Source: Pseudomonas sp. ICMP22404
GTDB lineage: Bacteria; Pseudomonadota; Gammaproteobacteria; Pseudomonadales; Pseudomonadaceae
Assembly: GCF_006227205.1 (NCBI RefSeq)
Contig: NZ_VCNG01000004.1
Span: 186,001 to 250,000 of the forward strand
DNA length: 64,000 nucleotides
Direction: 5' to 3'
This document shows, in pieces, positions 36,961-45,262 of the stretch. The notes under the pieces are model-generated. The model had not been told where the DNA came from. It made no database searches and worked only from the letters and a program-made list of their open reading frames with translations. The translations under genes were made by a program, and so were the position numbers. Position 1 is the stretch's first letter; every line of letters begins with the position of its first letter.

Positions 36961-37764
36961 ATGAACAACAAGCGCTTCGAAGGCTATACGGTGGTGATCA
37001 CCGGCGCATGCAGGGGTATTGGAGAAGGCATTGCAGAACGCTTTGCCCATGAGGGTGCCAACCTGGTCATGGTCTCGAATGCCGAACGTGTCAACGAGAC
37101 CGCCGCACGAATCGCTGACCTGACCAAGGTAAACATCCTGCCACTTGTTGTAGACGTTACCGATGAAACGGCCGTGCAGGATCTGTTCAGTCAGGCACAT
37201 GCCCGATTTGGGCGCATTGATGTATCGGTACAGAACGCAGGTGTAATCACCATCGATCACTTCGACCGAATGCCGCGCGCTGACTTCGATCGAGTCATCC
37301 AAGTGAACACCACCGGCGTCTGGCTGTGCTGTCGTGAAGCAGCCAAATACATGGTGAACGCAAAACAAGGCGGCCGTCTGATCAACACCAGTTCAGGGCA
37401 AGGTAGGCAAGGATTCATCTATACCCCGCATTACGCCGCCAGCAAAATGGGCGTAATTGGCATCACCCAGAGCTTGGCGCATGAACTCGCCTCTCACGGG
37501 ATCACCGTCAATGCCATCTGCCCGGGTATCATCGAAAGCGAAATGTGGGCGTATAACGACCGTGTCTGGGGGGAAATACTGTCCACTCCGCAGAAAACCT
37601 ACCGTGAAGGTGAGTTAATGGCCGAATGGGTTGAAGGCATTCCCATGAAGCGCGCCGGGACACCCTCAGAGGTGGCCGGTTTGGTTACGTTTCTCGCCTC
37701 GGACGACGCTCGCTACATCACGGGACAATCAATCAATGTCGACGGCGGCTTGATCATGTCGTGA
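36961..37764 (+). CDS. Short-chain dehydrogenase, second polyol/ketose reductase of the cassette
   Basis: NAD(P)-dependent SDR of 267 residues with TGACRGIGEGIA (cofactor), QNAG, and the catalytic YAASK. The NTSSGQGRQGFIYTPHYAASKMG stretch and the long YNDRVWGEI insertion recall sorbitol/iditol-type SDRs. Start is the ATG at 36961 with GAGAGGAG upstream; an in-frame extension into the hairpin is rejected. Two different SDRs with one kinase suggest either two entry polyols or a two-step epimerisation (polyol to ketose to a different polyol to ketose), as in L-arabitol or xylitol routes. Confidence 0.88.
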   Translation: MNNKRFEGYTVVITGACRGIGEGIAERFAHEGANLVMVSNAERVNETAARIADLTKVNILPLVVDVTDETAVQDLFSQAHARFGRIDVSVQNAGVITIDHFDRMPRADFDRVIQVNTTGVWLCCREAAKYMVNAKQGGRLINTSSGQGRQGFIYTPHYAASKMGVIGITQSLAHELASHGITVNAICPGIIESEMWAYNDRVWGEILSTPQKTYREGELMAEWVEGIPMKRAGTPSEVAGLVTFLASDDARYITGQSINVDGGLIMS

Positions 37765-37856
37765 TAACGCTCTGCAGCGGAGCAATTGAATTCTTGCATT
37801 TGCTCAGCCGCAGATTGCACCATAGTGGTTGTGATTAGGCTAGCGCGAGGATCTTG

Positions 37857-38804
37857 ATGAGAATGGTAGAGGAGCAGAGACTCCTGACTAAGATAGCGTC
37901 ACTTTATTATGAAGAGGGTCTGAAGCAGTCAGAAATCTCCCAACAACTCGATCTGTCCCAATCATTTGTGAGCCGCGCACTGAGTCGGGCTCTCAAGGAA
38001 GGGATCATCAAGATCTCGGTCCTTCGCCCTCTCCACTTCCACCTCGACCTCGAGCGGGAACTGCAGAAGAAGTACAACATTCGCCAAGTCATTGTTGTAG
38101 AACCGACGAGTGTTGGTGATGATGCGCTCAAGCAGGCCATTGGCTCAGCTGCCGCGCACTACATCGAAACCACCGTGACCGAGAAGGATCGTATCGGGAT
38201 CTCCTCCTGGAGTTCGACGATCCGCGCCATGGTGGGCTACATGCATAACTCCAAACAAAAAGGCGCAACCGAAGTCGTTCAGCTTCTAGGCGGTGTCGGC
38301 AACAAAGGCGCATTCGAAGCGACGCTGCTGACGCAGCAACTTGCAACATTGTTTGGTTGCCCCTCCTATCTCCTTCCGTCGCAGAGCATTGAGCAGTCTG
38401 TCGAAAGCCGCCATCGCATACTGCAACTCGACGAGGTTCGCGAAGTCGTAGACCGTTTTTCGAATCTGACGGTCGCGCTGGTAGGCATTGGCGAATTGGA
38501 ACCTTCGCAGCTGTTGCGCAACAGTGGCAACTACCACACCGAGTCCATGCTCAAGCTGCTGGCCGAGCGTGGCGCCGTGGGAGACATTTGCCTGCGTTAC
38601 TATGATGCCCAAGGTAGGCCCGTGCTGGACGAATCTGAAGAAGTGGTTGTTTCCATCGACCTGAAACAGCTACATAGCATTGATAGGGTCATTGGCCTTG
38701 CCGGCGGTGAACGCAAGGCGAATGCGATTCGTGGGGCGCTCCGCGGTGGCTTCCTGGATGTTCTGATTACAGATCTCGCCACAGCTCAATCCCTCATGGA
38801 TTGA
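37857..38804 (+). CDS. SorC-family transcriptional regulator
   Basis: Sugar-responsive regulator of 315 residues. The N-terminal helix-turn-helix is LYYEEGLKQSEISQQLDLSQSFVSRAL (about 15-42), and the C-terminal SorC sugar-phosphate-binding domain contains VQLLGGVGN and VALVGIGELEPS and ends VLITDLATAQ. SorC proteins such as EryD and SorC bind a phosphosugar and control the adjacent catabolic operon. It lies 90 bases after the last dehydrogenase gene, and its obvious target is the divergent promoter at 32.2-32.5 kb. Start is the ATG at 37857, with GAGG upstream; a TTG directly before it is less likely. Confidence 0.92.
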   Translation: MRMVEEQRLLTKIASLYYEEGLKQSEISQQLDLSQSFVSRALSRALKEGIIKISVLRPLHFHLDLERELQKKYNIRQVIVVEPTSVGDDALKQAIGSAAAHYIETTVTEKDRIGISSWSSTIRAMVGYMHNSKQKGATEVVQLLGGVGNKGAFEATLLTQQLATLFGCPSYLLPSQSIEQSVESRHRILQLDEVREVVDRFSNLTVALVGIGELEPSQLLRNSGNYHTESMLKLLAERGAVGDICLRYYDAQGRPVLDESEEVVVSIDLKQLHSIDRVIGLAGGERKANAIRGALRGGFLDVLITDLATAQSLMD

Positions 38805-38869
38805 TAGAGTAAGCCTCTTCTGCCCCCCTGCTGTTGAGTACAGGCTTGAAGCGAGCGCAACAGCGAGGT

Positions 38870-39060
38870 TGGGGCTGAGACGACGACAGCGAATTGCGCG
38901 ATGACGCCAGCCCCTGCACTCTCTGCAGGATTGGACAAACATGAGCGCGTCATTTTGGGTTCCTTCAGCAAATAATGTCCGCATGATACGAATGAGGTGA
39001 TCGGGTAGTTCCAGAATCACTCGCTGATGCGTTTGTCACTGGGCTGACTCAGCTACGGTG
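38870..39060 (+). pseudogene. Decayed MocR-type regulator fragment (aminotransferase domain)
   Basis: The sequence aligns at nucleotide level with the middle of the intact MocR gene at about 14776-14972. It retains GLDKHERVI, LGSFSK (the PLP-lysine motif) and, after frameshifts, VVPESLADAF followed by GLTQLR; the intact protein has GLDEHERVIYLGTFSK and VVPEALADAFASGLTQL. Several single-base changes and stops break the frame, and both ends are missing. It is a relic of another MocR gene, not expressed as a regulator. Confidence 0.75.
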
Positions 39061-39133
39061 TAACTTTTTTGCAAGCATCGAGTCAGTAGGTAACATCCTA
39101 TTGACTGGACATTAAACTATTGAGTGCTCAGCA

Positions 39134-39352
39134 TTAGCGCGAAGACCTGAAAATACGGGACATCATACGCACCAATGTAGCGCAAGCCATTGTCACAACC
39201 ACCCAAGACTGTGCCGCAGGTTTCAACGTCCCGTTGTCCAATTCCCCACCAGAGGGCGTTTCCGCACCAGCAGCCTCGCCACTTATCGTGAGTGGAACGT
39301 CATCTTGGATACGGTACCTTTTAATACCAGCCATGGAATTAAGCGAGTGCAT
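39134..39352 (-). CDS. Possible small protein with C-terminal hydrophobic segment
   Basis: A 72-codon frame starting at ATG 39352 has an excellent Shine-Dalgarno (GGAGG, five bases upstream). The predicted product starts MHSLNSMAGIKRYRIQDDV, has a Gly/Glu-rich middle, and a C-terminal hydrophobic stretch (SWVVVTMACATLVRMM) followed by basic residues, compatible with a single membrane helix. I recognise no family. It stands alone between pseudogene debris and the Nudix gene, and could be spurious. Confidence 0.4.
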   Translation of the reverse strand: MHSLNSMAGIKRYRIQDDVPLTISGEAAGAETPSGGELDNGTLKPAAQSWVVVTMACATLVRMMSRIFRSSR

Positions 39353-39561
39353 AACAACCTCCACTTCATTATCAACGGAACATTCAAGACTTTCGAAAAA
39401 CGATGCAAAAAAGACACCAACCGCTGCTTACTCTTCAAGATAGTTTTTTTTAAACAAAACACCAAATGACCGATAGATTTACAGCACTGAGAGGGATGGT
39501 AGAATCACGGCAATAATTTTTTCCCTTTTATAACCTGCTTGGCATTTTTTGAAAATAGACC

Positions 39562-40302
39562 ATGAAATTTGAACTGGATCACTTCAACGGCGTCATCATT
39601 GACCCGAGCTCATTATCGACGGCCATTGAGGAGCTGAAAGCCGACATTGAGGACTTGCTGGCGTATCTTGGGTCTAATGGAAAATCCCTTGCCTGGATTT
39701 CCCTTCCTATTATTCGTTCCGAAAGCATCCCCTTGTTCGTCAGCGCTGGTTTCACATTCCATAGTTGCGTCCGTGAGGAGCTGACGTTGGTTCGTCAGCC
39801 GTCAGAAAGCGCCTTTGTACCTTTCATTCCAACACACACCATTGGCGCAAGCGCTATTGTGTTGAACGAATCGAGCGAAATTCTTTTAGTCAAAGAGCGA
39901 GGCACCACCGGATTCAAGCTTCCGGGAGGCTATGTTGAATCAGGGGAAAAAATTCAGCATTCTGTCCAGCGTGAGGTACTGGAAGAAACAGGAATACAAA
40001 CAACGTTCGAATCCATCGTTGGGTTCATTACAAGGCATACCCACCAGCTCGGCAAATCCAACCTGCATTTCATCTGCCGAATGAAATCACTGAGCCAGGC
40101 GATTAGCATTCTGGACACGGCAGAAATCGAGGACGCCAAGTGGGTTTCGTTGTCTTCGTATATTTCTGAATCCGGCAACAGTCTCACCGACCGGCAACTG
40201 GTCAGTGCCGTCACCTGCGGCGCAGGCCTGATAGCAACAGACTTTACCGGAAATATAGGCCCCCATAGAAGAGATGAAATATACATATCTCGAAACCCAT
40301 AG
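39562..40302 (+). CDS. Nudix hydrolase with N-terminal pre-Nudix domain
   Basis: Hydrolase of a nucleoside-diphosphate-linked substrate, 246 residues. The Nudix box spans about 123-145 (GGYVESGEKIQHSVQREVLEE, with the REVLEETG core binding Mg2+). Residues 1-90 form an acetyltransferase-like N-terminal domain as in NUDT6-type proteins (WISLPI followed by LFVSAGFTFHSC). Members act on ADP-ribose, NADH or similar molecules; the substrate here is unknown. No strong Shine-Dalgarno is seen before the ATG, and the leader is AT-rich. It converges with the MFS gene, 26 bases away. Confidence 0.9.
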   Translation: MKFELDHFNGVIIDPSSLSTAIEELKADIEDLLAYLGSNGKSLAWISLPIIRSESIPLFVSAGFTFHSCVREELTLVRQPSESAFVPFIPTHTIGASAIVLNESSEILLVKERGTTGFKLPGGYVESGEKIQHSVQREVLEETGIQTTFESIVGFITRHTHQLGKSNLHFICRMKSLSQAISILDTAEIEDAKWVSLSSYISESGNSLTDRQLVSAVTCGAGLIATDFTGNIGPHRRDEIYISRNP

Positions 40303-40328
40303 ACGGTGGGCATAATAGAAATCCATTT

Positions 40329-41495
40329 CTAATCTTTATTTCTTTCCAAGCGCTGCGCCAGCCAGTAGATCAAGCATCCGACAAAAGCCATGCCAGCACC
40401 GACATAGCCAGTCGACGACCAACCCCAGCCGGCGTTAATTGCAAGCCCACCCAACCAAGGGCCGAGCGCGTTAGCAAGGTTCAATGCAGCATGGTTGGAG
40501 GCTGCAACCAGTGACTGGCCACGTTTACTGATGTCCATCAGTCGCATCTGTAATGCGGGCGCCAGCGCAACCATGCAGCCAAGTAATACGGTAGCAAACG
40601 AAATCCCTAACAGTGTCTGAGCCAAAACGGGAAATGCAAACAAGGCAACAAAACTGAAAAGCATAATAAACTGCACAGCTGAAAACTTAATGCGATCGTA
40701 CAACCATCCGCCCGCAAAATTTCCAATCATCGTACCGACCCCAAACAGCATAAGCATGGGCGCGATCCAGTGGGCTTCCTGCTTGGTAACATTCAAGATA
40801 ATTGGAGCAAGATAACTGTAGACACCGAACATCCCGCAGAAACCGAATGCACCGATTGCCAGGGCCAACCATATCTGGGCTTGAGAGAAAGGCGCCAGTT
40901 CGTCCTTGACATTAAGCCGATGGTCATCCTCAACTTCTGGCGCATTGCGATAGAGAAGAATCAAGCTCATCAGGCTGAAAATGGTGATCGCAGCAAAAAC
41001 TGATCGCCAGCCGCAGAGCTGACCAAGATAGGTCGCACCCGGCGCACCAATCAATATCGCTGCTGTTACTCCCAGTAGGACCCTGCTGACCGCCTTACCG
41101 CGCTTATTGAAGGGAGCCATAGATGCTGCGAGCATTGCGGCGACGCCAAAATAGGCCGCGTGAGGGAAGCCGGCCAGGAGCCTGGATAACAACAGCGTTT
41201 CATAGTTTGGGGCCAACAAACTCAAAGCATTGGCACAGGTATACACACCCAGCAGAAATAGGATAAGTTTTCTCTTTTTCAGGTAGACGCCTACAAAAAC
41301 CATAATCGGGGCACCTATTACAACCCCAACCGCGTATGCACTGATCAGATGGGCGGCACTCGTTTCTGGCATCTGAAACGCAGCAGACAGGGTCGAGATA
41401 AGGCCCATCATTGCAAATTCGCCAGTACAGAAGGAAAACACACCCACGATCAAGGCAAACTCGACGAGGAACTGCTTGTTTCGAAAAAATGCCAA
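40329..41495 (-). CDS. MFS transporter, AraJ/YdhP-like (DHA1) exporter
   Basis: The 388-residue membrane protein has 12 predicted helices. The signature after helix 2 is PIMVFVGVYLKKRKLIL, and the FSFCTGEFAMMGL helix 1 is typical of DHA1 arabinose/drug exporters. The start appears to be a TTG at 41495 with GGAG about nine bases upstream; no earlier ATG fits. A strong terminator lies immediately upstream, so it is a separate transcription unit from the NCS1 permease. Role is likely efflux of sugars or small toxic compounds; a substrate cannot be assigned. Confidence 0.9.
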   Translation of the reverse strand: MAFFRNKQFLVEFALIVGVFSFCTGEFAMMGLISTLSAAFQMPETSAAHLISAYAVGVVIGAPIMVFVGVYLKKRKLILFLLGVYTCANALSLLAPNYETLLLSRLLAGFPHAAYFGVAAMLAASMAPFNKRGKAVSRVLLGVTAAILIGAPGATYLGQLCGWRSVFAAITIFSLMSLILLYRNAPEVEDDHRLNVKDELAPFSQAQIWLALAIGAFGFCGMFGVYSYLAPIILNVTKQEAHWIAPMLMLFGVGTMIGNFAGGWLYDRIKFSAVQFIMLFSFVALFAFPVLAQTLLGISFATVLLGCMVALAPALQMRLMDISKRGQSLVAASNHAALNLANALGPWLGGLAINAGWGWSSTGYVGAGMAFVGCLIYWLAQRLERNKD

Positions 41496-41515
41496 ACTCG
41501 TTACTCCGTGTTAAG

Positions 41516-41552
41516 CAAAAAAAGCACTCAGCATGTTTTTCATGCTGAGTGC
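41516..41552 (-). terminator. Rho-independent terminator of the NCS1 permease operon
   Basis: GCACTCAGCATG-TTTTT-CATGCTGAGTGC is a perfect 12-pair stem (41524-41552). On the minus strand it is followed by a run of U (A-run at 41516-41523). It ends the long leftward cluster before the MFS gene. Confidence 0.85.
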
Positions 41553-41613
41553 AAAGCACGTCTGTTCTGTCGAGGTTCTCTTAATAGTTTCTATTCCTTC
41601 CCATGCCGCCTTA

Positions 41614-43209
41614 CTAACTGGCTTGCACAGGAGAAACAGGCATACCGTTGCTCTCTCGGTGCACCGATTGGAGAAAGACATCGTTACCTTCGGCGCAACC
41701 TGCACAGATTGCTTGCTGCCCTGCTGAAGGATCGCGGTCCATTTCAATAGCGCTGTACGATCGATTGCACGCATGACATTCGATGTGTGTCCGCCAAACA
41801 TCGGCTACATCGTCACGCGGGTCCGAGACTCGCGATATGAGTCCGCCGTTGACAAATTTCAGGATCGACCAATAACTGAACGCAGCCAGGCACGAAATCA
41901 AAATCGGCGCGGTCTCCACGTACCAGCTTCCCTTAGTTCCGCCCTCGACAATTGCGATCCCCACAATCGTTGCGATAACCAGTGCCCATGCGCCCGGCAT
42001 GATGGCTTTTACTCTGCCAGGACGAAACTCCAGACCATGGTCCACGTCGCAGTTGAGCGCATAGTGAGTCATGAGGATAGCGACCCAAGAAGTAACCGCT
42101 ATGCCCTGCCATGCCAATGCCCTGAGCAGATAGCTGAACACATTTGTCAGCATCAACAGATAGACGCAACAGCCCACAAACAGCACCCAAACCCAGCGTG
42201 GCCAGCGCAGATGCAGACCGCGAGCGGCAAACCCTGCGAAGTTCAGCGATGCCACATAGTAGTTAGCTGTATTGATACGCGTCTGACTGATTAAAATGAA
42301 AATCAAGCCTAAAAATCCAGAGGCATTCAAAATAGCTTCAGCCACGCCACGTTCACTGGCTTTCAGATCAGGGAATACAGTATTCATGATGAACACGCCC
42401 GCTAATCCATTCACCACAAATAGCGCAAAATAAAATACCGGGCCGAAAGTAATCAGGCCATGAAACTTTGCGTCAGCGGGTTTTCCAAACCGCGAGAACT
42501 CGGCTGTCACCATCATGTTGACGCAGATGCCCATGTACACGATGAACGCCCACATCCATCCGGGAACCACCGGATCGGTAGAGCTTGGGATGGCCAGGAA
42601 CGAGGAAGAGAAACCATATTTATTGCCAGCCATGACAATAACCGATACCAACCCAACAATATAAAGGGGCAATAATGCGCCGTTAAGCTTGTCGAGCCAG
42701 ACCTGGACACTGCCCATGACCAGAGGCAAGGCATAGAGAACCACCAAAAGATACCACCAGCGCAGGTCGCTCTCGGGGGCGAAATACTGCTGAAACGCGA
42801 CCGCAATGATCGATCCTTCGAACACGGCGTAGTAGGTCGCCGTTACGGCAAACAGCAACGACGAAATAATTGCCCCCGCGCCTCCGAAAATCCCCCTCGA
42901 CAACAGTGCAACGGTCAGGCCGTTCTTGATCGAGCGCTGCGAGATCACGTAGTTTATGCCGCCATAGAACAACGCAGAGAGTCCGATACCAATCATCGCG
43001 TTCTTGCTACCGACGGCCTGGGCGACCGCCACGCTGATATACAAGTAGAACATCGCGCTGAGCACGGACCAAGAGGCCATCGCCAGGCTCCATCGATTCG
43101 TTCTCGCCGACAAGGGCACCACGTGCCTCGAATAATCCTCTGCCGACTGCTCGGTCAGCACACGAGGGTCATCAGCAAACGTAATTTTAAGCGGTTTCAA
43201 TTCCGACAT
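41614..43209 (-). CDS. NCS1-family permease with C-terminal zinc-ribbon-like tail
   Basis: Nucleobase-cation-symport-1 family permease, 531 residues with about 12 hydrophobic helices. Family members import cytosine, allantoin, hydantoins or related nitrogen compounds. After the last helix a hydrophilic tail of about 65 residues holds Cys478-x2-Cys481 and Cys502-x2-Cys505, a zinc-ribbon-like spacing. Start is the ATG at 43209; the 16-residue in-frame extension is rejected. It is the last gene of the leftward cluster, downstream of an SDR and an alpha/beta hydrolase, and ends at a strong terminator. The tail suggests a regulatory, metal-sensing or protein-docking role. Confidence 0.88.
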   Translation of the reverse strand: MSELKPLKITFADDPRVLTEQSAEDYSRHVVPLSARTNRWSLAMASWSVLSAMFYLYISVAVAQAVGSKNAMIGIGLSALFYGGINYVISQRSIKNGLTVALLSRGIFGGAGAIISSLLFAVTATYYAVFEGSIIAVAFQQYFAPESDLRWWYLLVVLYALPLVMGSVQVWLDKLNGALLPLYIVGLVSVIVMAGNKYGFSSSFLAIPSSTDPVVPGWMWAFIVYMGICVNMMVTAEFSRFGKPADAKFHGLITFGPVFYFALFVVNGLAGVFIMNTVFPDLKASERGVAEAILNASGFLGLIFILISQTRINTANYYVASLNFAGFAARGLHLRWPRWVWVLFVGCCVYLLMLTNVFSYLLRALAWQGIAVTSWVAILMTHYALNCDVDHGLEFRPGRVKAIMPGAWALVIATIVGIAIVEGGTKGSWYVETAPILISCLAAFSYWSILKFVNGGLISRVSDPRDDVADVWRTHIECHACNRSYSAIEMDRDPSAGQQAICAGCAEGNDVFLQSVHRESNGMPVSPVQAS

Positions 43210-43238
43210 GACGGTTCTCGTTGTTTTGTATGCGAGGA

Positions 43239-43286
43239 CTGGGGCCCCAGACAACAACGCCCGAGAAGAGAGAGGCTCGGGCGTTG
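43239..43286 (-). promoter_or_regulatory. Tandem palindromes in the NCS1 permease leader
   Basis: Read leftward, an 11-pair hairpin CAACGCCCGAG...CTCGGGCGTTG (43255-43265 / 43276-43286) is followed by the 12-base perfect palindrome CTGGGGCCCCAG (43239-43250), ending 29 bases before the permease ATG. This could be an attenuator, a processing site or an operator separating hydrolase and permease expression. Confidence 0.5.
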
Positions 43287-43304
43287 CAGATCATCCCTCC
43301 ACCG

Positions 43305-44192
43305 TCACTTCACATTGGAAAAAAACTTCAGCAATTCATCGACCAGGCCGTTGGGTTGTTCCTCTGGAATGTAATGACCGCTTTTCACCATAGTGCCCGA
43401 TACATTGGCCGCAACTTTCTTCAGCTCGCTGACCAGATCAGGCATCGACCCTTGGTCTGCGCGAACAGCCAGCACAGGCATCTTCAGTAAGGTTTTGGCA
43501 AACTCACGGTTTTGTTCAGCCGACTGCGTGGTCGCGCGATAATAGGCCAGACCGCCCTTCCAACCATTGAGTCGGAATGCACGTAGATACTCGGCAAAAT
43601 CTTCCTCGGTGAATATCTGCGGATTTGCCGCTTTACGTTGCAAATACCACTTCAAGTAGATGTGTTCACGACCTTCCAGCAACTCTTCCGGGAGGTCCGG
43701 AATATTGTGGAACGCAACGTGCCAAGTCCTCCAAGCGGCGTCGGCCGCCCACGGGAGATTGTCTGGCAAGCTGATTCCGGGAATGCCCGTGTCCAGAATG
43801 GCCAATCCAGTGACACTGTCGCCGAATTGAGCACAATACGGATAACCCACCCAGGCACCAATGTCGTGAACCACCAGCGAGTGCTTTTCGACACCTACCT
43901 GAGTCAGAAACTTTCTCAGCAGGCGTGACACGTTGCCGGTGTCACAACTGGACGGTCTATCCGAATCGCCCTGCCCAGGAAGATCCGGTGCAATGACCCG
44001 GTAGTGCTTGCCCAGCAGAGGCAGTACCTTGCGCCAGGCATACCAGCTCTGCGGAAAGCCGCACACCAGGACCATGACTTCACCGTTCTCGACACCCCCG
44101 CTCACATAGTGAATACGGGTACCGTCTACTGTTTCAAAACCGCGCTTGAATCCTTCAACACCACTGTCCGGCCACTCACGCGCACTAAACAT
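43305..44192 (-). CDS. Alpha/beta hydrolase, epoxide hydrolase-like
   Basis: The 295-residue hydrolase has an Asp nucleophile at HDIGAW (Asp110), catalytic His273 (KSGHY) and a cap domain rich in Trp between. The Asp nucleophile places it with epoxide hydrolases and haloalkane/haloacetate dehalogenases and not with esterases. The oxyanion-hole motif, usually HGFP, is CGFPQSW here, with Cys replacing His. Start is the ATG at 44192, with AAAGG upstream. It lies 53 bases downstream of an SDR gene in the same direction. The substrate is unknown; lactone or epoxide hydrolysis in a sugar or cyclitol route is possible. Confidence 0.85.
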   Translation of the reverse strand: MFSAREWPDSGVEGFKRGFETVDGTRIHYVSGGVENGEVMVLVCGFPQSWYAWRKVLPLLGKHYRVIAPDLPGQGDSDRPSSCDTGNVSRLLRKFLTQVGVEKHSLVVHDIGAWVGYPYCAQFGDSVTGLAILDTGIPGISLPDNLPWAADAAWRTWHVAFHNIPDLPEELLEGREHIYLKWYLQRKAANPQIFTEEDFAEYLRAFRLNGWKGGLAYYRATTQSAEQNREFAKTLLKMPVLAVRADQGSMPDLVSELKKVAANVSGTMVKSGHYIPEEQPNGLVDELLKFFSNVK

Positions 44193-44245
44193 TTCCGTTA
44201 CCTTTTGCACAGGAAGATTGAAGTTAATGACTGTACAGCCGTGTA

Positions 44246-45019
44246 TCAGAAGGGATCGCGCGCCGCGGCCAGCCAGCCACCGTCCATCACGTATTCGCTG
44301 CCATGGACGAAGTCAGCTTCATCACCGCCGAGGAAGGCAGCCAGCTTGGCTATTTCGCTTGGCTGGCACCAACGTTGGGCGGGGAACTTCTTGATGGCCG
44401 CTTCCATATCTGGCGAGCTAGCGGTGACTGGGTCCGCCAAGGCCAGGGGAGTCGCAGTAGCACCCGGGCAGATCGTGTTCACGCGAATGCCACGCGCACC
44501 GTACTCGAACGTCAGTTGACGCGTCAGGCCGATCACGCCGTGCTTGGAGGCGGTATACGCAGTACCGCCACCAGCCGCACTAAAGCCAGACGTCGACGAG
44601 GTGTTGATAATGGCGCCCTTGCCTTGCTTGAGCATTTGCGGAATAACGGCCCGCGCCATCAGGAATGGACCGGTCAAATTGACGGCAATGACTTTATTCC
44701 ATTCTTCCAAGCTGACTTCATGCGCAGTCGCATGGCCGTCCAGGATGCCTGCATTGTTGCACAGCAGATCAATATGGCCCCAGCGCTGGATAACGGCATC
44801 AACCGCTGACTGGACGCTTTTGGGATCACTCACGTCAACTTCGTGGGCAAAGGCGAGTTCAGGCTGAGCCAGTTCGGAAATGGTTTCCATTGCACGCTTG
44901 GGGTTGATGTCCAGCACCGCCACATTGGCACCGCGGGCGGTAAATTCGTGGACCATGGCACGGCCCATTCCCGAGCCACCACCCGTCACTATCACTACAC
45001 GACCATTATAATTATTCAT
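44246..45019 (-). CDS. Short-chain dehydrogenase (SDR)
   Basis: Classical NAD(P)-dependent SDR of 257 residues: TGGGSGMGRAMV cofactor loop, NNAG, Ser in NTSSTSG, and catalytic YTASK. An acidic residue after beta-2 (LDINPK) favours NAD. It heads a three-gene unit with the Asp-nucleophile hydrolase and NCS1 permease, preceded by a 243-base gap that carries a candidate promoter. GAGGTTGATGAC precedes the ATG. The substrate is an alcohol or ketone of unknown identity. Confidence 0.88.
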   Translation of the reverse strand: MNNYNGRVVIVTGGGSGMGRAMVHEFTARGANVAVLDINPKRAMETISELAQPELAFAHEVDVSDPKSVQSAVDAVIQRWGHIDLLCNNAGILDGHATAHEVSLEEWNKVIAVNLTGPFLMARAVIPQMLKQGKGAIINTSSTSGFSAAGGGTAYTASKHGVIGLTRQLTFEYGARGIRVNTICPGATATPLALADPVTASSPDMEAAIKKFPAQRWCQPSEIAKLAAFLGGDEADFVHGSEYVMDGGWLAAARDPF

Positions 45020-45152
45020 GTCATCAACCTCGCCATTAATAATATCGCCAGCACAGCGAACTAAAGTTCAAGTCCAGCAACCATCGAAAGCATTCTGCAA
45101 AAAGATGAGTACTCATTAAATCGTGTTTAGCCCGTACATGATTTAGATATTC

Positions 45153-45171
45153 CCCTACCCCTCTGATAGGG
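45153..45171. promoter_or_regulatory. Inverted repeat in the gap upstream of the SDR-hydrolase-NCS1 unit
   Basis: CCCTA-N9-TAGGG (with ACCC/GGGT overlapping alternative arms) lies 134 bases before the SDR start in an otherwise unexplained 243-base gap. It is a candidate operator for the three-gene unit; no matching regulator is adjacent. Confidence 0.35.
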
Positions 45172-45262
45172 TCAAATCCCGATTTATGATTGGCGGCGAT
45201 AGCCTTTTCTTATCAATCGGCATCATTGGCTGTCCGGATATCATGGGTGGCGCTTCGACTTT

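Larger units (their letters stand above)
38805..39561. other. Gene-poor stretch between the polyol cassette and Nudix gene
   Basis: About 750 bases holding a decayed MocR fragment (38870-39060), an AT-rich gap, one candidate small gene on the minus strand (39134-39352), and an AT-rich leader before the Nudix gene. No tRNA-like or IS-end sequence was recognised, although the debris suggests past rearrangement. Confidence 0.6.

Noticed and set aside
45126..45262. A sigma-54 promoter for the SDR-hydrolase-NCS1 unit
   Set aside because: No GG-N10-GC pattern of the TGGCAC-N5-TTGC type was found here or before the acoA-like gene.
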